This document shows, piece after piece, positions 18,723 to 27,692 of a stretch of DNA of 64,000 nucleotides. Location of the stretch: assembly GCA_002215645.1 (NCBI GenBank), contig NGFI01000005.1:798678-862677 (forward strand), given 5' to 3'. The stretch comes from Gemmatimonadetes bacterium 2013_60CM_65_52. GTDB taxonomy: Bacteria; Gemmatimonadota; Gemmatimonadetes; Gemmatimonadales; Gemmatimonadaceae. The notes under the pieces were generated by a model that did no database searches, was not told the origin of the DNA, and saw only the letters and a program-made list of their open reading frames with translations. The translations under genes and the position numbers were made by a program. Each line of letters opens with the position of its first letter. The first letter of the stretch is position 1.

Positions 18723-19216
18723 TACTCCCCCTTCGGGTCCGCCGGATCCCAGAGCTCGCACACGGGGTGCGTCTGCGCCATCAACCGCTCGAGATCATAG
18801 ACGAAGCCCTCGCGACTGTACTCCGCGTTCTCGTAGTGCCGACCGACGTGGATGGCCTCTTCGGGACACACTTCCTGGCAGTAGCCGCAGAAGATGCAGC
18901 GGAATTCATCGATCTCGAACACGAGCGGATAGCGGTTGCCCTGTTCGTCCTCGCCCGGCACCAGCTTGATGCAGTTTGCCGGACACACGGACGGGCACAG
19001 GCCGCACGCAACGCACTTGGCCTTGCCGTCTTCCGTCGTGAGCATGCGGTGCGTCCCGCGCCAGCGCTTGGAGATGGACTCCTTCTCCTCGGGGTACTGG
19101 GTGGTCACCTTCTGCTCGAACATGTGCTTGATCGTGCGCTTCATGCCGCCGAGCGTGGCACGCATGTAGCTGGTCTGCTCGACAGGCCGCTCCACCACCT
19201 TCACGCCGATCGGCAT
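18722..19216 (-). CDS. nuoI: NADH:quinone oxidoreductase subunit I
   Basis: Peripheral-arm ferredoxin-like subunit carrying clusters N6a and N6b, 164 residues. Both 4Fe-4S motifs are intact: CVACGLCPSVCP and CIFCGYCQEVCP. The N-terminal part (KRTIKHMFEQKVTTQYPEE) is the amphipathic segment that docks on the membrane arm. The ATG at 19216 shares one base with the nuoH stop. Confidence 0.97.
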   Translation of the reverse strand: MPIGVKVVERPVEQTSYMRATLGGMKRTIKHMFEQKVTTQYPEEKESISKRWRGTHRMLTTEDGKAKCVACGLCPSVCPANCIKLVPGEDEQGNRYPLVFEIDEFRCIFCGYCQEVCPEEAIHVGRHYENAEYSREGFVYDLERLMAQTHPVCELWDPADPKGE

Positions 19217-20499
19217 CAGTCTCCTGCCTGGGATACGGGTTGAGCGCGATGAGGCGAGCTGACCGCGCGAAGCTTCTCGAGATCGCGCCGGTCGAGACGC
19301 GAGTATGCCGGACTCACGAGACGGCCGCGGTCGACGATCATGAACAGAATGACCACCGCGGCGGTGTTCAACAGAACGAGACCGACGTGGAACGGCACCG
19401 ACCCGTGCTCGAAACCGAGGGCGTCGAGCGTCACGATGGTTGCCGCCACCGCCACGATGTACGCGAGCGCCAACGGCAGCATGAGCTTCCAGCCGAGCGA
19501 CATGAGCTGGTCGTAGCGGAAGCGCGGCAGCGTCCAGCGGATCCACATGTACAGGAACACGAAGAAGAGCGTCTTCGTGGCGAAGCAGCCGAGCGTCAGC
19601 AGCGTTTTCAGGGCGGTGTGGGGTGCAACGTTGTCCCACAGCGTGAAGGGAATGTCCCAGCCGCCGAAGAAGAGCGTCGCCATGAGCGCGCTTGCCGTCA
19701 CCATGTTCGCGTATTCGGCGATGAAGAACATGGAGAACTTCATCGAGCTGTACTCCGTGTGATACCCGGTGATCAGCTCCGACTCCGCTTCAGGCAGATC
19801 GAACGGCAGCCGATTCGTCTCGGCAAAGGCGGCGACGAGGAAGATGAGGAACGCCACCGTCAGGTTGAGGACGTTCCACGTCTCGAACGCCTGTTGATTC
19901 ACGATCTGGCTGAGCGACACGTTGCCGGCCAGCAGCAGCACCGGAATCGTACTCATGCCCATCGCGATCTCATACGAGATCATCTGCGCGCTCGAGCGAA
20001 GCCCGCCGAGCAGCGCATACTTGTTGTTCGACGACCAGCCCGCCAGCACGATGCCGTAAACGCCGAGTGACGAAATGGCGAGGATGAAAAGGAAGCCGAC
20101 CGGCAGGGGCGCGAGCACCATCTCGATGTTGCCGAACACGGAGCCCCACGGAGCTGCAAAGGGAATGACGCTCCAGGTGATCAGCGCCGGAACGAACGAA
20201 AGAATCGGCGCGAGAATGAACAGCGGCAGATTCGCCGCGTCCGGATAGGTCTCTTCCTTCACGAAGTTCTTCACGCCATCGGCCACTGGCTGGAGCCAGC
20301 CCTTGCCGACGCGATTGGGCCCGTGACGGTCCTGCATCCACGCCGAGATCTTTCGCTCGGCAAGTGTGAGCAACGCGACCCCAACCATGTACACCGTGAA
20401 GACGGCAATCATCTTCACGAGCGTTGCGACGATCCAGACGAGGAACGTCGGCTCCGCGTTGGGACCGACCATCCACGGCGCAAAGAAGGCACGCATCAT
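19216..20499 (-). CDS. nuoH: NADH:quinone oxidoreductase subunit H
   Basis: Membrane subunit forming the quinone tunnel, 427 residues. Diagnostic motifs are ERKISAWMQDRHGPNRVG near the N-terminus and AETNRLPFDLPEAESEL in the acidic loop. The C-terminal tail after the last helix is longer than usual (about 35 polar residues). Two adjacent ATG codons (20499 and 20496) are possible starts. The second would give the TGATG overlap seen elsewhere in this operon. Confidence 0.97.
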   Translation of the reverse strand: MMRAFFAPWMVGPNAEPTFLVWIVATLVKMIAVFTVYMVGVALLTLAERKISAWMQDRHGPNRVGKGWLQPVADGVKNFVKEETYPDAANLPLFILAPILSFVPALITWSVIPFAAPWGSVFGNIEMVLAPLPVGFLFILAISSLGVYGIVLAGWSSNNKYALLGGLRSSAQMISYEIAMGMSTIPVLLLAGNVSLSQIVNQQAFETWNVLNLTVAFLIFLVAAFAETNRLPFDLPEAESELITGYHTEYSSMKFSMFFIAEYANMVTASALMATLFFGGWDIPFTLWDNVAPHTALKTLLTLGCFATKTLFFVFLYMWIRWTLPRFRYDQLMSLGWKLMLPLALAYIVAVAATIVTLDALGFEHGSVPFHVGLVLLNTAAVVILFMIVDRGRLVSPAYSRLDRRDLEKLRAVSSPHRAQPVSQAGD

Positions 20500-22061
20500 C
20501 GAGCTCCCGCGGTCGCGCCAGCCGTCATCGTCCCCTTGAGGGCGAGAGTGTCGTAGGACATGCCCGCAAACTCCTCATGTGACGCCGCGAGCGCCGCGAA
20601 CGCCTCGGCCGCGGTCCAGTAGCCTTTCCCTTCTCCCATGGCAGCGAGCAGATCACCGACCGCGAAGAAGCTCGGACGCGCGAGACCGGGCGCCGCCTTC
20701 GCCTGCATGAACCGCTGCACGCGCCCGCGAAGGTTCGTGAACGTTCCCTCTTCCTCCACGCAATTGGCGATGGGCAGCACAACCGCTGCCGCGTGACGCG
20801 CCCAGGAAGGAAGTGTCGTCCCGATCACGATCACCGCGCCGGCATGCGCGACATCGGATGCGTCCACTCCCGCAAGCTCCTCGTCGGCGACAATGAGTAC
20901 GTCACCGGCCTGGAGGCCGGACAGCGGCGTGTCAGACCGGGTAAAGCCCGCCATCTCCGCTCCGCGCACGTTTGCCGCGCGATCCGCGCGCAACGCGAGA
21001 TCGTCGACGCCGGCCAGCGGCGCTTCCTCGCCCTGATTGACGCGGAACGTGCCGCGGCCGCCGGTCTTCTCCACAAGCGTCGCGAGCAGGAAGAGCGCTT
21101 CGTTCGACAGGTTGGGCGACGCGAGCACGTGCGCGCGCTTTCCCCTCAGCAGCGTCGCCGCCGCGCGGAGCGCGATGTCCCAGTCCGTCGCCGCCAGCGA
21201 ACCGCCGCTCATCACCATCGGCTGCTCGACGCGATCCCTTCGATTCATCCACCGATAGTCGAGCCGGCCGTGATCGCACATGAAGTACTGATTCACCGCG
21301 TCGTTAGGCCGCGGACGCAGGCGCATGACCTGGTTGTCGCGCGTCTCGACGATCATGTTGCAGCCTTGCGAGCAGCCCGGGCACACCGATGCCGAGCGAT
21401 CCAGCTCCCACGCCCGCGCCTTGTTCAACGAGTCCTTGGAGAGCAACGCACCAACCGGGCACAGGTCGATCACGTTGCCGGCCCACGGGTGCGTCAGGTC
21501 TTCGCCCTCGAACTTGCCGATGAGCGCACGGTCGCCGCGCTCGATGACGGCGAGCACCGGCTCCTTTGCCACGTCCTCCATGAAGCGGACGCAGCGCGTA
21601 CAGAGAATGCAGCGGTTGGCGACGTACATGACGTCACCGCCAAAATCCTCCACCGGGTTGAACCGCTTGGGATCGCGATATCGACCCTCGCCGCGACCTT
21701 CCTGGTACGTGTAGTCCTGCAACTCGCACTCGCCTGCCTGATCGCAGATGGGACAGTCGAGCGGATGATTGATCAGCAGCATCTCGAGCACGCCCTTGCG
21801 CGCCTCGATGGCCTTCTCGGAGTGCACGTGGACGACTTGCCCCTCTGCCACGGCGGTCGCACACGACGGCGCGAGCTTGTGAGACTTCTCCACTTCGACG
21901 AGGCACATCCGGCACACGCCCGCCACCGGAAGACCCGGATGGTAGCAGTAGTGTGGAACGAGGACGCCCGCGAGCTTTGCCGCCTCGAGAATCATCGTTC
22001 CCTCGGGCGCGCTCACCGCGCGTCCCTCGATCGTGAGGTTCACCATCTTTGCGTCCGCCAT
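20496..22061 (-). CDS. nuoG: NADH:quinone oxidoreductase subunit G (short form)
   Basis: Peripheral-arm iron-sulfur subunit of 521 residues, much shorter than the roughly 900-residue E. coli NuoG. It has the N-terminal 2Fe-2S domain (HYCYHPGL...CRMC), the His-Cys N5 motif (HPLDCPICDQAGEC), the N4 site CILCTRC, and an extra CPGCSQGCN plus FMCDHG set resembling the N7 cluster site. A molybdopterin-oxidoreductase-like domain follows but is truncated compared with long homologues. The ATG is at 22061 (TGATG with nuoF). Confidence 0.95.
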   Translation of the reverse strand: MADAKMVNLTIEGRAVSAPEGTMILEAAKLAGVLVPHYCYHPGLPVAGVCRMCLVEVEKSHKLAPSCATAVAEGQVVHVHSEKAIEARKGVLEMLLINHPLDCPICDQAGECELQDYTYQEGRGEGRYRDPKRFNPVEDFGGDVMYVANRCILCTRCVRFMEDVAKEPVLAVIERGDRALIGKFEGEDLTHPWAGNVIDLCPVGALLSKDSLNKARAWELDRSASVCPGCSQGCNMIVETRDNQVMRLRPRPNDAVNQYFMCDHGRLDYRWMNRRDRVEQPMVMSGGSLAATDWDIALRAAATLLRGKRAHVLASPNLSNEALFLLATLVEKTGGRGTFRVNQGEEAPLAGVDDLALRADRAANVRGAEMAGFTRSDTPLSGLQAGDVLIVADEELAGVDASDVAHAGAVIVIGTTLPSWARHAAAVVLPIANCVEEEGTFTNLRGRVQRFMQAKAAPGLARPSFFAVGDLLAAMGEGKGYWTAAEAFAALAASHEEFAGMSYDTLALKGTMTAGATAGAR

Positions 22062-23377
22062 CAGGCCACCTGCGCCGGCACCATGTGGACCTTCTTCTTC
22101 TTGATGAGCGCCTCGAAGTCGGCCCGGAACTTCGTGAGCCCCGAGATGACCGGCGTCGCGCATGAATCGCTCAGCACGCAAATCGTCTTGCCCGTCATGT
22201 TCTCGGCGATTTCCAGCAGGGTGTCGAAGTCCTCATGCGTGCCTTCGCCGGCGACGATGCGCTCGAGAATCTTGGTCGTCCACGCGGTGCCCTCGCGGCA
22301 CTGCGTGCACTGCGCGCAGCTCTCGTGCGCGAAGAAGCGTGCGGCACGTGCGATCTGCTTCACGAGATTCTGCGCGTCGTCGATGACGATGACGCCTCCG
22401 GAGCCGAGCATCGTGCCGTTCGCCACGAAGCCCTCGTAGTCCATCAGCGTGGCTTCCGCCTCGTCGCGCGTCTGGATGGGAACCGAGATGCCGCCGGGAA
22501 TGATGGCCTTGAACTGACGGCCGGAGAGCGGGCCTCCGCACAGGTCATACAGGAAGTCCTTGAACGGAAATCCCATCGGCACTTCGTAATTGCCCGGGCG
22601 CTGGATGTTGCCGCACACCGAGTAGAGCTTGGTGCCGGTGCTCTTCGGATTGTCCGCGCGCTTGAACGCCTGGTACCACGCCGCGCCGTTGTTGATGATG
22701 TGCGGGACCGCGGCGAGGGTCTCGACGTTGTTGATCGTGGTCGGCTGACCGAACACGCCGGACACCGCAGGAAACGGCGGCTTGATGCGCGGATTGCCGC
22801 GCTTTCCTTCCAGCGAGTTCATCATCGCGGTCTCTTCGCCGCAGATGTACGCGCCAGCGCCCTTGTGCACGTACACGTGCACCGTCTTTCCGGTACCCAT
22901 GGCGTTCTTGCCGAGGATTCCTGCGGCGTACGCGTCCTTGCATGCGGCGTTCATCTTCTCGAGCGCCTCGGTGTACTCGCCGCGGATGTACACGTACGCG
23001 ACCTCGGCGCCGATGGCATGCGCTCCGATCGCGCAGCCCTCGACCAGGGCATGCGGTGTCCACCGCATGATCTCACGATCCTTGAACGTGCCGGGCTCCG
23101 ACTCGTCCGCGTTGCAGACGAGATAGTGCGGCTTCCCGTCGCCGGGCTTCATGAAGCTCCACTTCACGCCGGTGGGGAACCCTGCACCACCGCGGCCGCG
23201 CAACCCCGAGTCTTTGACGAGCTGCACGATTTCAGCGGGCTGCATCGCGAGCGCCTTCTGGAGCGCAGTGTAGCCGCCGCGCGCGCGCCAGCCATCGAGG
23301 CCGATGGCCTCGCGCTCGCCGAAGTGCTTCGAGAGAACGAGCGACTCTCGCTCGTGCGGCTTGTGCGGAAAACCCAT
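22061..23377 (-). CDS. nuoF: NADH:quinone oxidoreductase subunit F
   Basis: NADH- and FMN-binding subunit where electrons enter complex I, 438 residues. It shows the NADH-binding GLRGRGGAGFPTGVKW motif, the FMN region NADESEPGTFKDR and GAGAYICGEETAM, and the N3 4Fe-4S motif ESCAQCTQCREGT. Its ATG is at 23377, one base after nuoE. Length and motif order match bacterial NuoF throughout. Confidence 0.98.
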   Translation of the reverse strand: MGFPHKPHERESLVLSKHFGEREAIGLDGWRARGGYTALQKALAMQPAEIVQLVKDSGLRGRGGAGFPTGVKWSFMKPGDGKPHYLVCNADESEPGTFKDREIMRWTPHALVEGCAIGAHAIGAEVAYVYIRGEYTEALEKMNAACKDAYAAGILGKNAMGTGKTVHVYVHKGAGAYICGEETAMMNSLEGKRGNPRIKPPFPAVSGVFGQPTTINNVETLAAVPHIINNGAAWYQAFKRADNPKSTGTKLYSVCGNIQRPGNYEVPMGFPFKDFLYDLCGGPLSGRQFKAIIPGGISVPIQTRDEAEATLMDYEGFVANGTMLGSGGVIVIDDAQNLVKQIARAARFFAHESCAQCTQCREGTAWTTKILERIVAGEGTHEDFDTLLEIAENMTGKTICVLSDSCATPVISGLTKFRADFEALIKKKKVHMVPAQVA

Positions 23378-23378
23378 G

Positions 23379-23882
23379 TCAGTCGAGTGAGGCGAGAAGC
23401 GCGGGCACCGAGTCGACGGTGACCGATTCGATGAACCGCTCGTTGACCATCAGCGGCGTGTTGAACCCGCAGGCACCGAGACACTCCACCTCGATCACCT
23501 GATACTTTCCGTCGGGCGACTGTACGCCGAGCTCCTCACAGCCGGTGTGCTTGAGCAGCGCGGTTACCACGTCTTCCGCCCCACACACGTTGCACGGCGA
23601 CGTCGTGCAGACCTGGATGAAATGCGTCGCGACCGGGTGCTGGTGATACATGGTATAGAACGTCACCACGCCCTTCACGTACGCCGGCGTCAGATCGAGC
23701 ACCTCGGCCACCTCGGCGATGCCTTCCTGCGACACCCAGCCGCGATCCTCCTGCACCATCCAGAGGGCCGGAAGCAGAGCAGCCATCTTCGTGGGATAGC
23801 GCGTCAGCAGCTCATTCAACTCCGTCTTTCGCGCACCCGTGAACACCGGCGCGTACGACGCGTCCGCGGCGTCTACACTCAT
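23379..23882 (-). CDS. nuoE: NADH:quinone oxidoreductase subunit E
   Basis: Thioredoxin-fold 2Fe-2S subunit (cluster N1a), 167 residues. The four cluster cysteines are visible as Cys92 and Cys97 (CTTSPC) and Cys134 and Cys138 (CLGAC). The N-terminal helical region (LLPALWMVQEDRGW) fits the family. The ATG at 23882 overlaps the nuoD stop by four bases. Confidence 0.97.
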   Translation of the reverse strand: MSVDAADASYAPVFTGARKTELNELLTRYPTKMAALLPALWMVQEDRGWVSQEGIAEVAEVLDLTPAYVKGVVTFYTMYHQHPVATHFIQVCTTSPCNVCGAEDVVTALLKHTGCEELGVQSPDGKYQVIEVECLGACGFNTPLMVNERFIESVTVDSVPALLASLD

Positions 23883-25192
23883 CGATCGATTTCCCCCATG
23901 ACGATGTCGATGGACGCGTTGATCGCGATGACGTCGGACAACAGGTGGCCTTCGACCATGCGCGGAATGGCCGACAGGTTCACGAACGAGGGGGGACGAA
24001 TGCGCCAGCGCACGGGCTTCGAGGTGCCGTCCGATACCATGTAGTAGCCCTTCTCTCCCTTGGGGCTCTCCACGGCCACGTAGGATTCTCCCACCGGCGG
24101 ACGCGGACCCTCCATCACCTGCTTGAAGTGGTGGATCATGCTTTCCATGTCGCTCGTCGCCTTCGACTTGGGCGGGAGGATGACGCGATGGTCGTCCACG
24201 TTGACCGGACCGTCCGGTAGCCGCTTCAGCGCCTGCTCGAGAATGCGCGTGGACTGGCGCAGCTCCTCCATGCGCACGAGGTAGCGGTCGTACACGTCGC
24301 CTGCCTGGCCCACGGGCACGTCGAAGTCGTACGTCTCGTAGTCGAGGTACGGAAAATCCTTGCGGACGTCGAACGCCACGCCCGAGGCGCGCAGCATCGG
24401 GCCCGAGAGTCCATAGTTCACGGCCTCTTCGGCGGACATGGCGCCAAGGCCGATCGTGCGGCCCACCCAGATGCCGTTCTTCGTGAGCATCGCGTCACAT
24501 TCGGCGACAACTTTCGGGAAAGTCCGCACGAAGTTCGCGAGGTCTTCCGTCCAGCCTTCGGGAATGTCCGCTCCCATACCGCCGACGCGCGTGAGCGACG
24601 TCGTGAGACGCGCGCCAATCCAGCTCTCGAGCATCGTGTAGACACGCTCGCGCTGCTGGAAGATCCACAGGAACGGCGTGAACGCGCCGATGTCGATGCA
24701 GAAGGTGCCGAGCCACACGCAGTGGGAGATGATACGCGACAGCTCCATCGCGATGACGCGCAGCACCTTGCACCGCTCGGTGATCTCGATGCCGAACAGG
24801 CGTTCGGCGCCGAGCGAGAAGGCGACGTTGTTACCCGGCGAGTTGAGGTAGTCCTCGCGGTCGGTCCAGGGGATGATCTGATTGTACTGCCGATATTCGC
24901 CCATCTTCTCGAAGCCGCAGTGCAGATATCCGATGTGCGGAATGCACCGGACGACCGTCTCACCGTCGAGCTCGAGCACGAGGCGGAGCACACCGTGCGT
25001 CGCCGGATGCTGCGGACCGAGGTTGAGGAGCATGTGCTCACCCTCGAGCTCCGGCTCGAGCGATGGCGGCGCGGTCAACGGAACGATGTTTCCCGCCTCG
25101 TCCGTTGCGAGTGGCACGCGCTGAGCACGGCCGCGCGAATCCAGTCCGGTGGTGGACAGCTTGACGTCGACCGTCCGCGTCTTGGTGGCCAT
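23879..25192 (-). CDS. nuoD: NADH:quinone oxidoreductase subunit D
   Basis: 49-kDa-type subunit lining the quinone site, 437 residues. Motifs include NLGPQHPATHGVLR, GYLHCGFEKMGE and the C-terminal GEIDR ending. NuoC and NuoD are separate genes here, not fused as in enterobacteria. The ATG at 25192 is preferred over upstream codons because a GGGAGAG ribosome-binding sequence lies just before it and nuoC ends two bases upstream. Confidence 0.97.
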   Translation of the reverse strand: MATKTRTVDVKLSTTGLDSRGRAQRVPLATDEAGNIVPLTAPPSLEPELEGEHMLLNLGPQHPATHGVLRLVLELDGETVVRCIPHIGYLHCGFEKMGEYRQYNQIIPWTDREDYLNSPGNNVAFSLGAERLFGIEITERCKVLRVIAMELSRIISHCVWLGTFCIDIGAFTPFLWIFQQRERVYTMLESWIGARLTTSLTRVGGMGADIPEGWTEDLANFVRTFPKVVAECDAMLTKNGIWVGRTIGLGAMSAEEAVNYGLSGPMLRASGVAFDVRKDFPYLDYETYDFDVPVGQAGDVYDRYLVRMEELRQSTRILEQALKRLPDGPVNVDDHRVILPPKSKATSDMESMIHHFKQVMEGPRPPVGESYVAVESPKGEKGYYMVSDGTSKPVRWRIRPPSFVNLSAIPRMVEGHLLSDVIAINASIDIVMGEIDR

Positions 25193-25194
25193 GG

Positions 25195-25896
25195 CTACTC
25201 TCCCACCTTTTCGCCGGTGCCGAGCCGGTCCTTCATGTCCGCAGGCAGATCCTCGAACGCCTCGGCGATCGAGAGCTCTTCCATGCTGTATTTGGCCTCG
25301 GGATTCTGCGCGAGCGCCTGGCGGAGCTGCTCGGACCGGCTGAAGCGGCCGCGCAGCGGAAAGTCCTTTCGCAGTGGAAATCCCTCGCGATACTGCTCCC
25401 ACATCAGGATGCGCCGCAGATCCGGATGGCCGATAAAGCGGATGCCGAACATGTCGTAGCATTCGCGCTCGAGCCAATCAGCGCCGCGATAGATGTCCCA
25501 GACGCTCGCGATCTCGAGCGGCTGCCCCTTGGGCAGCACGGCCTTGAGCCGGAGGAAGCGCCTGAACGGGATGGACCGAAGGTGCCACACCACTTCGATG
25601 GCGCGCTCCGCGTCACGAAACTCCACTGCGGTGATGTCCGAGCAATAGTCGTAACGCTGCGTCGCGTCGTCGTGCAGCCACTGCACGATGTCGTGCACGC
25701 GCGCCCGGTCCACCACCACTGTCGTTTCTCCCCACACCACGTCCACGTGCGTGACGGCATTCCCGAACGTCGCACGCAGGTCGCCCGCAGTCGGATTCGC
25801 CTGTCCGCCGCGATATGGAACCTTGGTTGGCGTGACGGGCGATGGCGCCTCTGGCGCTGCCTCTCCGGCCAGGACCGGCACGAACGGCGTGCTCAC
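25195..25896 (-). CDS. nuoC: NADH:quinone oxidoreductase subunit C
   Basis: 30-kDa-type subunit of the peripheral arm, 233 residues. The signature [20 protein letters not shown] lies near residues 145-165, followed by [10 protein letters not shown] proline-rich N-terminal extension of about 35 residues precedes the domain, and a C-terminal tail of about 40 residues follows it. The GTG start at 25896 overlaps the nuoB stop as GTGA. Confidence 0.96.
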   Translation of the reverse strand: MSTPFVPVLAGEAAPEAPSPVTPTKVPYRGGQANPTAGDLRATFGNAVTHVDVVWGETTVVVDRARVHDIVQWLHDDATQRYDYCSDITAVEFRDAERAIEVVWHLRSIPFRRFLRLKAVLPKGQPLEIASVWDIYRGADWLERECYDMFGIRFIGHPDLRRILMWEQYREGFPLRKDFPLRGRFSRSEQLRQALAQNPEAKYSMEELSIAEAFEDLPADMKDRLGTGEKVGE

Positions 25897-26519
25897 AGCC
25901 CCGACCGGGTCTGATGGACGGAATTGCCGAACGGCTCCGAGAGCTCGTCGATGAGCGGTGGCGGGATGTACAGTTGGCTCGCCGGATCAGGCTCCATCTC
26001 GTTGCGCAGCCACCGGTCCGACATGCGCTCTCGCATGACTTTTTCCTGGAGCATCATGATGCCGTACAGCAGCCCCTCCGGGCGTGGGGGGCAACCGGGA
26101 ACGTAGACGTCCACCGGAATGATGGTATCGATGCCCTGCACCACCGCGTAGTTGTCGAACATACCGCCCGACGAGGCGCAGGCGCCCATCGAGATGCACC
26201 ATTTGGGCTGCGGCATCTGCTGCCAGATCCGCCGAATGACGGGAGCGAGCTTGAACGGTACGCGGCCGGCGCAGATGAGGACGTCCGCCTGACGCGGCGA
26301 GAAGCTCATGCGTTCCATGCCAAAGCGTGCGAGATCGAACTTGCTCGCGGCTGTTGCCATGAACTCGATGGCGCAGCAGGCGGTCCCGAAGGGCATGGGC
26401 CACAAGGAGTTCGCGCGTCCCCAATTGACCAGGAAGTCGAGCTTCGTCGTGACCCAGCTCTCCTGCGAGGCGGGATTGAACGAGACGCCGGTCGTGCCGG
26501 CGCGCGCCTCTAGTCCCAT
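25893..26519 (-). CDS. nuoB: NADH:quinone oxidoreductase subunit B
   Basis: Carries the terminal cluster N2 that reduces quinone, 208 residues. The ligands are visible: tandem Cys48-Cys49 (TACCAIE), Cys114 (GACASSGG) and Cys143 (PGCPPRPE). The ATG at 26519 is inside the last codons of nuoA, a ten-base overlap; upstream in-frame codons lie in nuoA and lack similarity. The C-terminal tail beyond residue 165 is longer than the minimal family length. Confidence 0.97.
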   Translation of the reverse strand: MGLEARAGTTGVSFNPASQESWVTTKLDFLVNWGRANSLWPMPFGTACCAIEFMATAASKFDLARFGMERMSFSPRQADVLICAGRVPFKLAPVIRRIWQQMPQPKWCISMGACASSGGMFDNYAVVQGIDTIIPVDVYVPGCPPRPEGLLYGIMMLQEKVMRERMSDRWLRNEMEPDPASQLYIPPPLIDELSEPFGNSVHQTRSGL

Positions 26520-26914
26520 TGCAGCGCCCCCTTCTTCCAGACGTAAATGAAGCCCACCAGCAGAATCGCGATGAATACGAGCATCTCCCAGAGGCCGAAC
26601 AGCGACAACTGACCGGTGGGACAGACGCCCGCTACGAGATCCGTGCCGCAGGAGAGCTGCCGGAAGTGCGCGCCCCACGGAATCATGAACACGGTCTCGA
26701 TGTCGAAGATGATGAAGAGCACCGCCACCATATAGAACTTCACCGAGAAGCGCTCCCGCGCGTCCCCGAGGACGGGCATGCCCGATTCGTACGGTGTCTG
26801 CTTTTCCGCGGTCGGCCGCGGGCGGAGGGTCAGATGGGAGATGAGGATGATCGCCACCGCGTTGGTGACGACAAATCCGACGAGAAGCAGGATGGGGAGA
26901 TACGTCCGTTCCAT
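26510..26914 (-). CDS. nuoA: NADH:quinone oxidoreductase subunit A
   Basis: First gene of the nuo operon, 134 residues with three membrane helices. The conserved loop and helix [20 protein letters not shown] and [14 protein letters not shown] are diagnostic. The loop after helix 2 has a Cys-containing insertion ([12 protein letters not shown]), with two cysteines ten residues apart, absent from E. coli NuoA. The ATG at 26914 is preceded by a 210-bp divergent spacer with promoter and operator-like elements. Confidence 0.96.
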   Translation of the reverse strand: MERTYLPILLLVGFVVTNAVAIILISHLTLRPRPTAEKQTPYESGMPVLGDARERFSVKFYMVAVLFIIFDIETVFMIPWGAHFRQLSCGTDLVAGVCPTGQLSLFGLWEMLVFIAILLVGFIYVWKKGALQWD

Positions 26915-26923
26915 GGTCTCCGC

Positions 26924-26947
26924 ACTTCGTGAAATCTTTCACTAAGT
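26924..26947. promoter_or_regulatory. 24-bp imperfect palindrome in the nuo leader
   Basis: Arms ACTTcGTGAAA and TTTCACtAAGT are separated by two bases and match at ten of eleven positions. The element lies between the proposed nuo promoter and the nuoA ATG, directly after the expected transcription start. This is where a dimeric repressor would bind. The symmetry is seen in the sequence; the operator role is inference. Confidence 0.45.
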
Positions 26948-26958
26948 CGCAGCGCATG

Positions 26959-26988
26959 AAGTTACCCGGTGCCGCAAAGCAGTGTCAA
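26959..26988 (-). promoter_or_regulatory. Candidate sigma-70-type promoter of the nuo operon
   Basis: On the minus strand a perfect -35 hexamer TTGACA (26988-26983) is followed after 18 bases by TAACTT (26964-26959), a weak -10. Transcription would start near 26952, giving a leader of about 38 bases before nuoA. The -10 matches the consensus at only three positions, so activator help would be expected. Confidence 0.45.
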
Positions 26989-26994
26989 CGGCGC

Positions 26995-27042
26995 TGATGC
27001 GCGAAAATGCAGCGCGTCGCACGGATGATGCGCGCTCATGCA
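26995..27042. repeat. Phased direct repeats upstream of the nuo promoter
   Basis: Two 17-bp copies, 26995-27011 and 27026-27042, share TGATGCGCG and ATGCA and differ only at three central bases. They are 31 bp apart start to start, close to three helical turns. Both lie just upstream of the proposed nuo -35 and between nuo and dcd. This spacing is typical of cooperative regulator sites. Confidence 0.45.
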
Positions 27043-27060
27043 AAATGGCCGGTATTTCGT

Positions 27061-27078
27061 GGCGGCGTGTGTGCCGCC
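27061..27078. repeat. Perfect stem-loop upstream of dcd
   Basis: GGCGGC (27061-27066) pairs with GCCGCC (27073-27078) around a six-base GTGTGT loop, about 47 bp upstream of the dcd ATG. No T tract follows on either strand, so it is not a convincing terminator. It may be a leader structure or a protein site. Confidence 0.3.
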
Positions 27079-27124
27079 CGACTAGCTTTCGCGCCCACTC
27101 CCCCTTACCCCGCGCGGCCCCGCC

Positions 27125-27679
27125 ATGAGCATCATGTCCGACCGCTGGATCACCCGCATGGCGCGCGAACACGCCATGATCGAGCCGTTCGAGGACCGCC
27201 AGGTCCGCGAAGGCGTGGTCTCGTACGGGGTGAGCTCCTACGGCTATGACATGCGGGTGGCGCGCGAGTTCCGGATCTTCACGAACGTCATGACCTCCAT
27301 CGTGGACCCGAAAGCGTTCGACACGAACTGCTTCGTGGAGGTCGAGACCGACGTCTGCATCGTGCCACCGAACAGCTTCGCGCTGGCGCGGTCGGTCGAA
27401 TACTTCCGGATTCCGCGCAACATCCTCACGGTCACCGTAGGCAAGTCGACGTATGCGCGGTGCGGCATCATCACGAACGTCACGCCGTTCGAGCCGGAGT
27501 GGGAAGGCTATGTGACCCTCGAGATCTCGAACACCACGCCGTTGCCGGCGAAGATCTACGCCAACGAAGGAATCGCGCAGGTGCTCTTCTTCGAAGGGAA
27601 TGAGGAGCCCGACGTCTCGTATCGCGACAAGAAGGGGAAGTACCAGGGACAGCACGGAGTGACCCTGCCGAGGTTGTAG
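27125..27679 (+). CDS. dcd: dCTP deaminase
   Basis: Deaminates dCTP to dUTP for thymidylate synthesis; cytoplasmic trimer of the dUTPase fold. The 184 residues show [11 protein letters not shown], containing the conserved Ser and Arg, and [13 protein letters not shown] with the catalytic Glu. A final [13 protein letters not shown] closes the active site. The ATG at 27125 fits the usual MSI-x-SDxWI N-terminus, although no Shine-Dalgarno sequence is seen. It is one of two plus-strand genes. Whether it also hydrolyses dUTP cannot be decided here. Confidence 0.95.
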   Translation: MSIMSDRWITRMAREHAMIEPFEDRQVREGVVSYGVSSYGYDMRVAREFRIFTNVMTSIVDPKAFDTNCFVEVETDVCIVPPNSFALARSVEYFRIPRNILTVTVGKSTYARCGIITNVTPFEPEWEGYVTLEISNTTPLPAKIYANEGIAQVLFFEGNEEPDVSYRDKKGKYQGQHGVTLPRL

Positions 27680-27692
27680 TCGGTCCCCGCTG

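Noticed and set aside
20793-22439. 548-codon plus-strand open frame opposite nuoG/nuoF
   Set aside because: Composition is Arg/His/Ala-rich with no recognisable domain, and it crosses two real genes antisense. Typical of third-position GC bias.
26510-27655. Upstream in-frame extensions of nuoB and a minus-strand frame opposite dcd
   Set aside because: The extension reads through nuoA in the wrong frame, and the other frame is the complement of dcd. NuoB homologues begin near the 26519 ATG.
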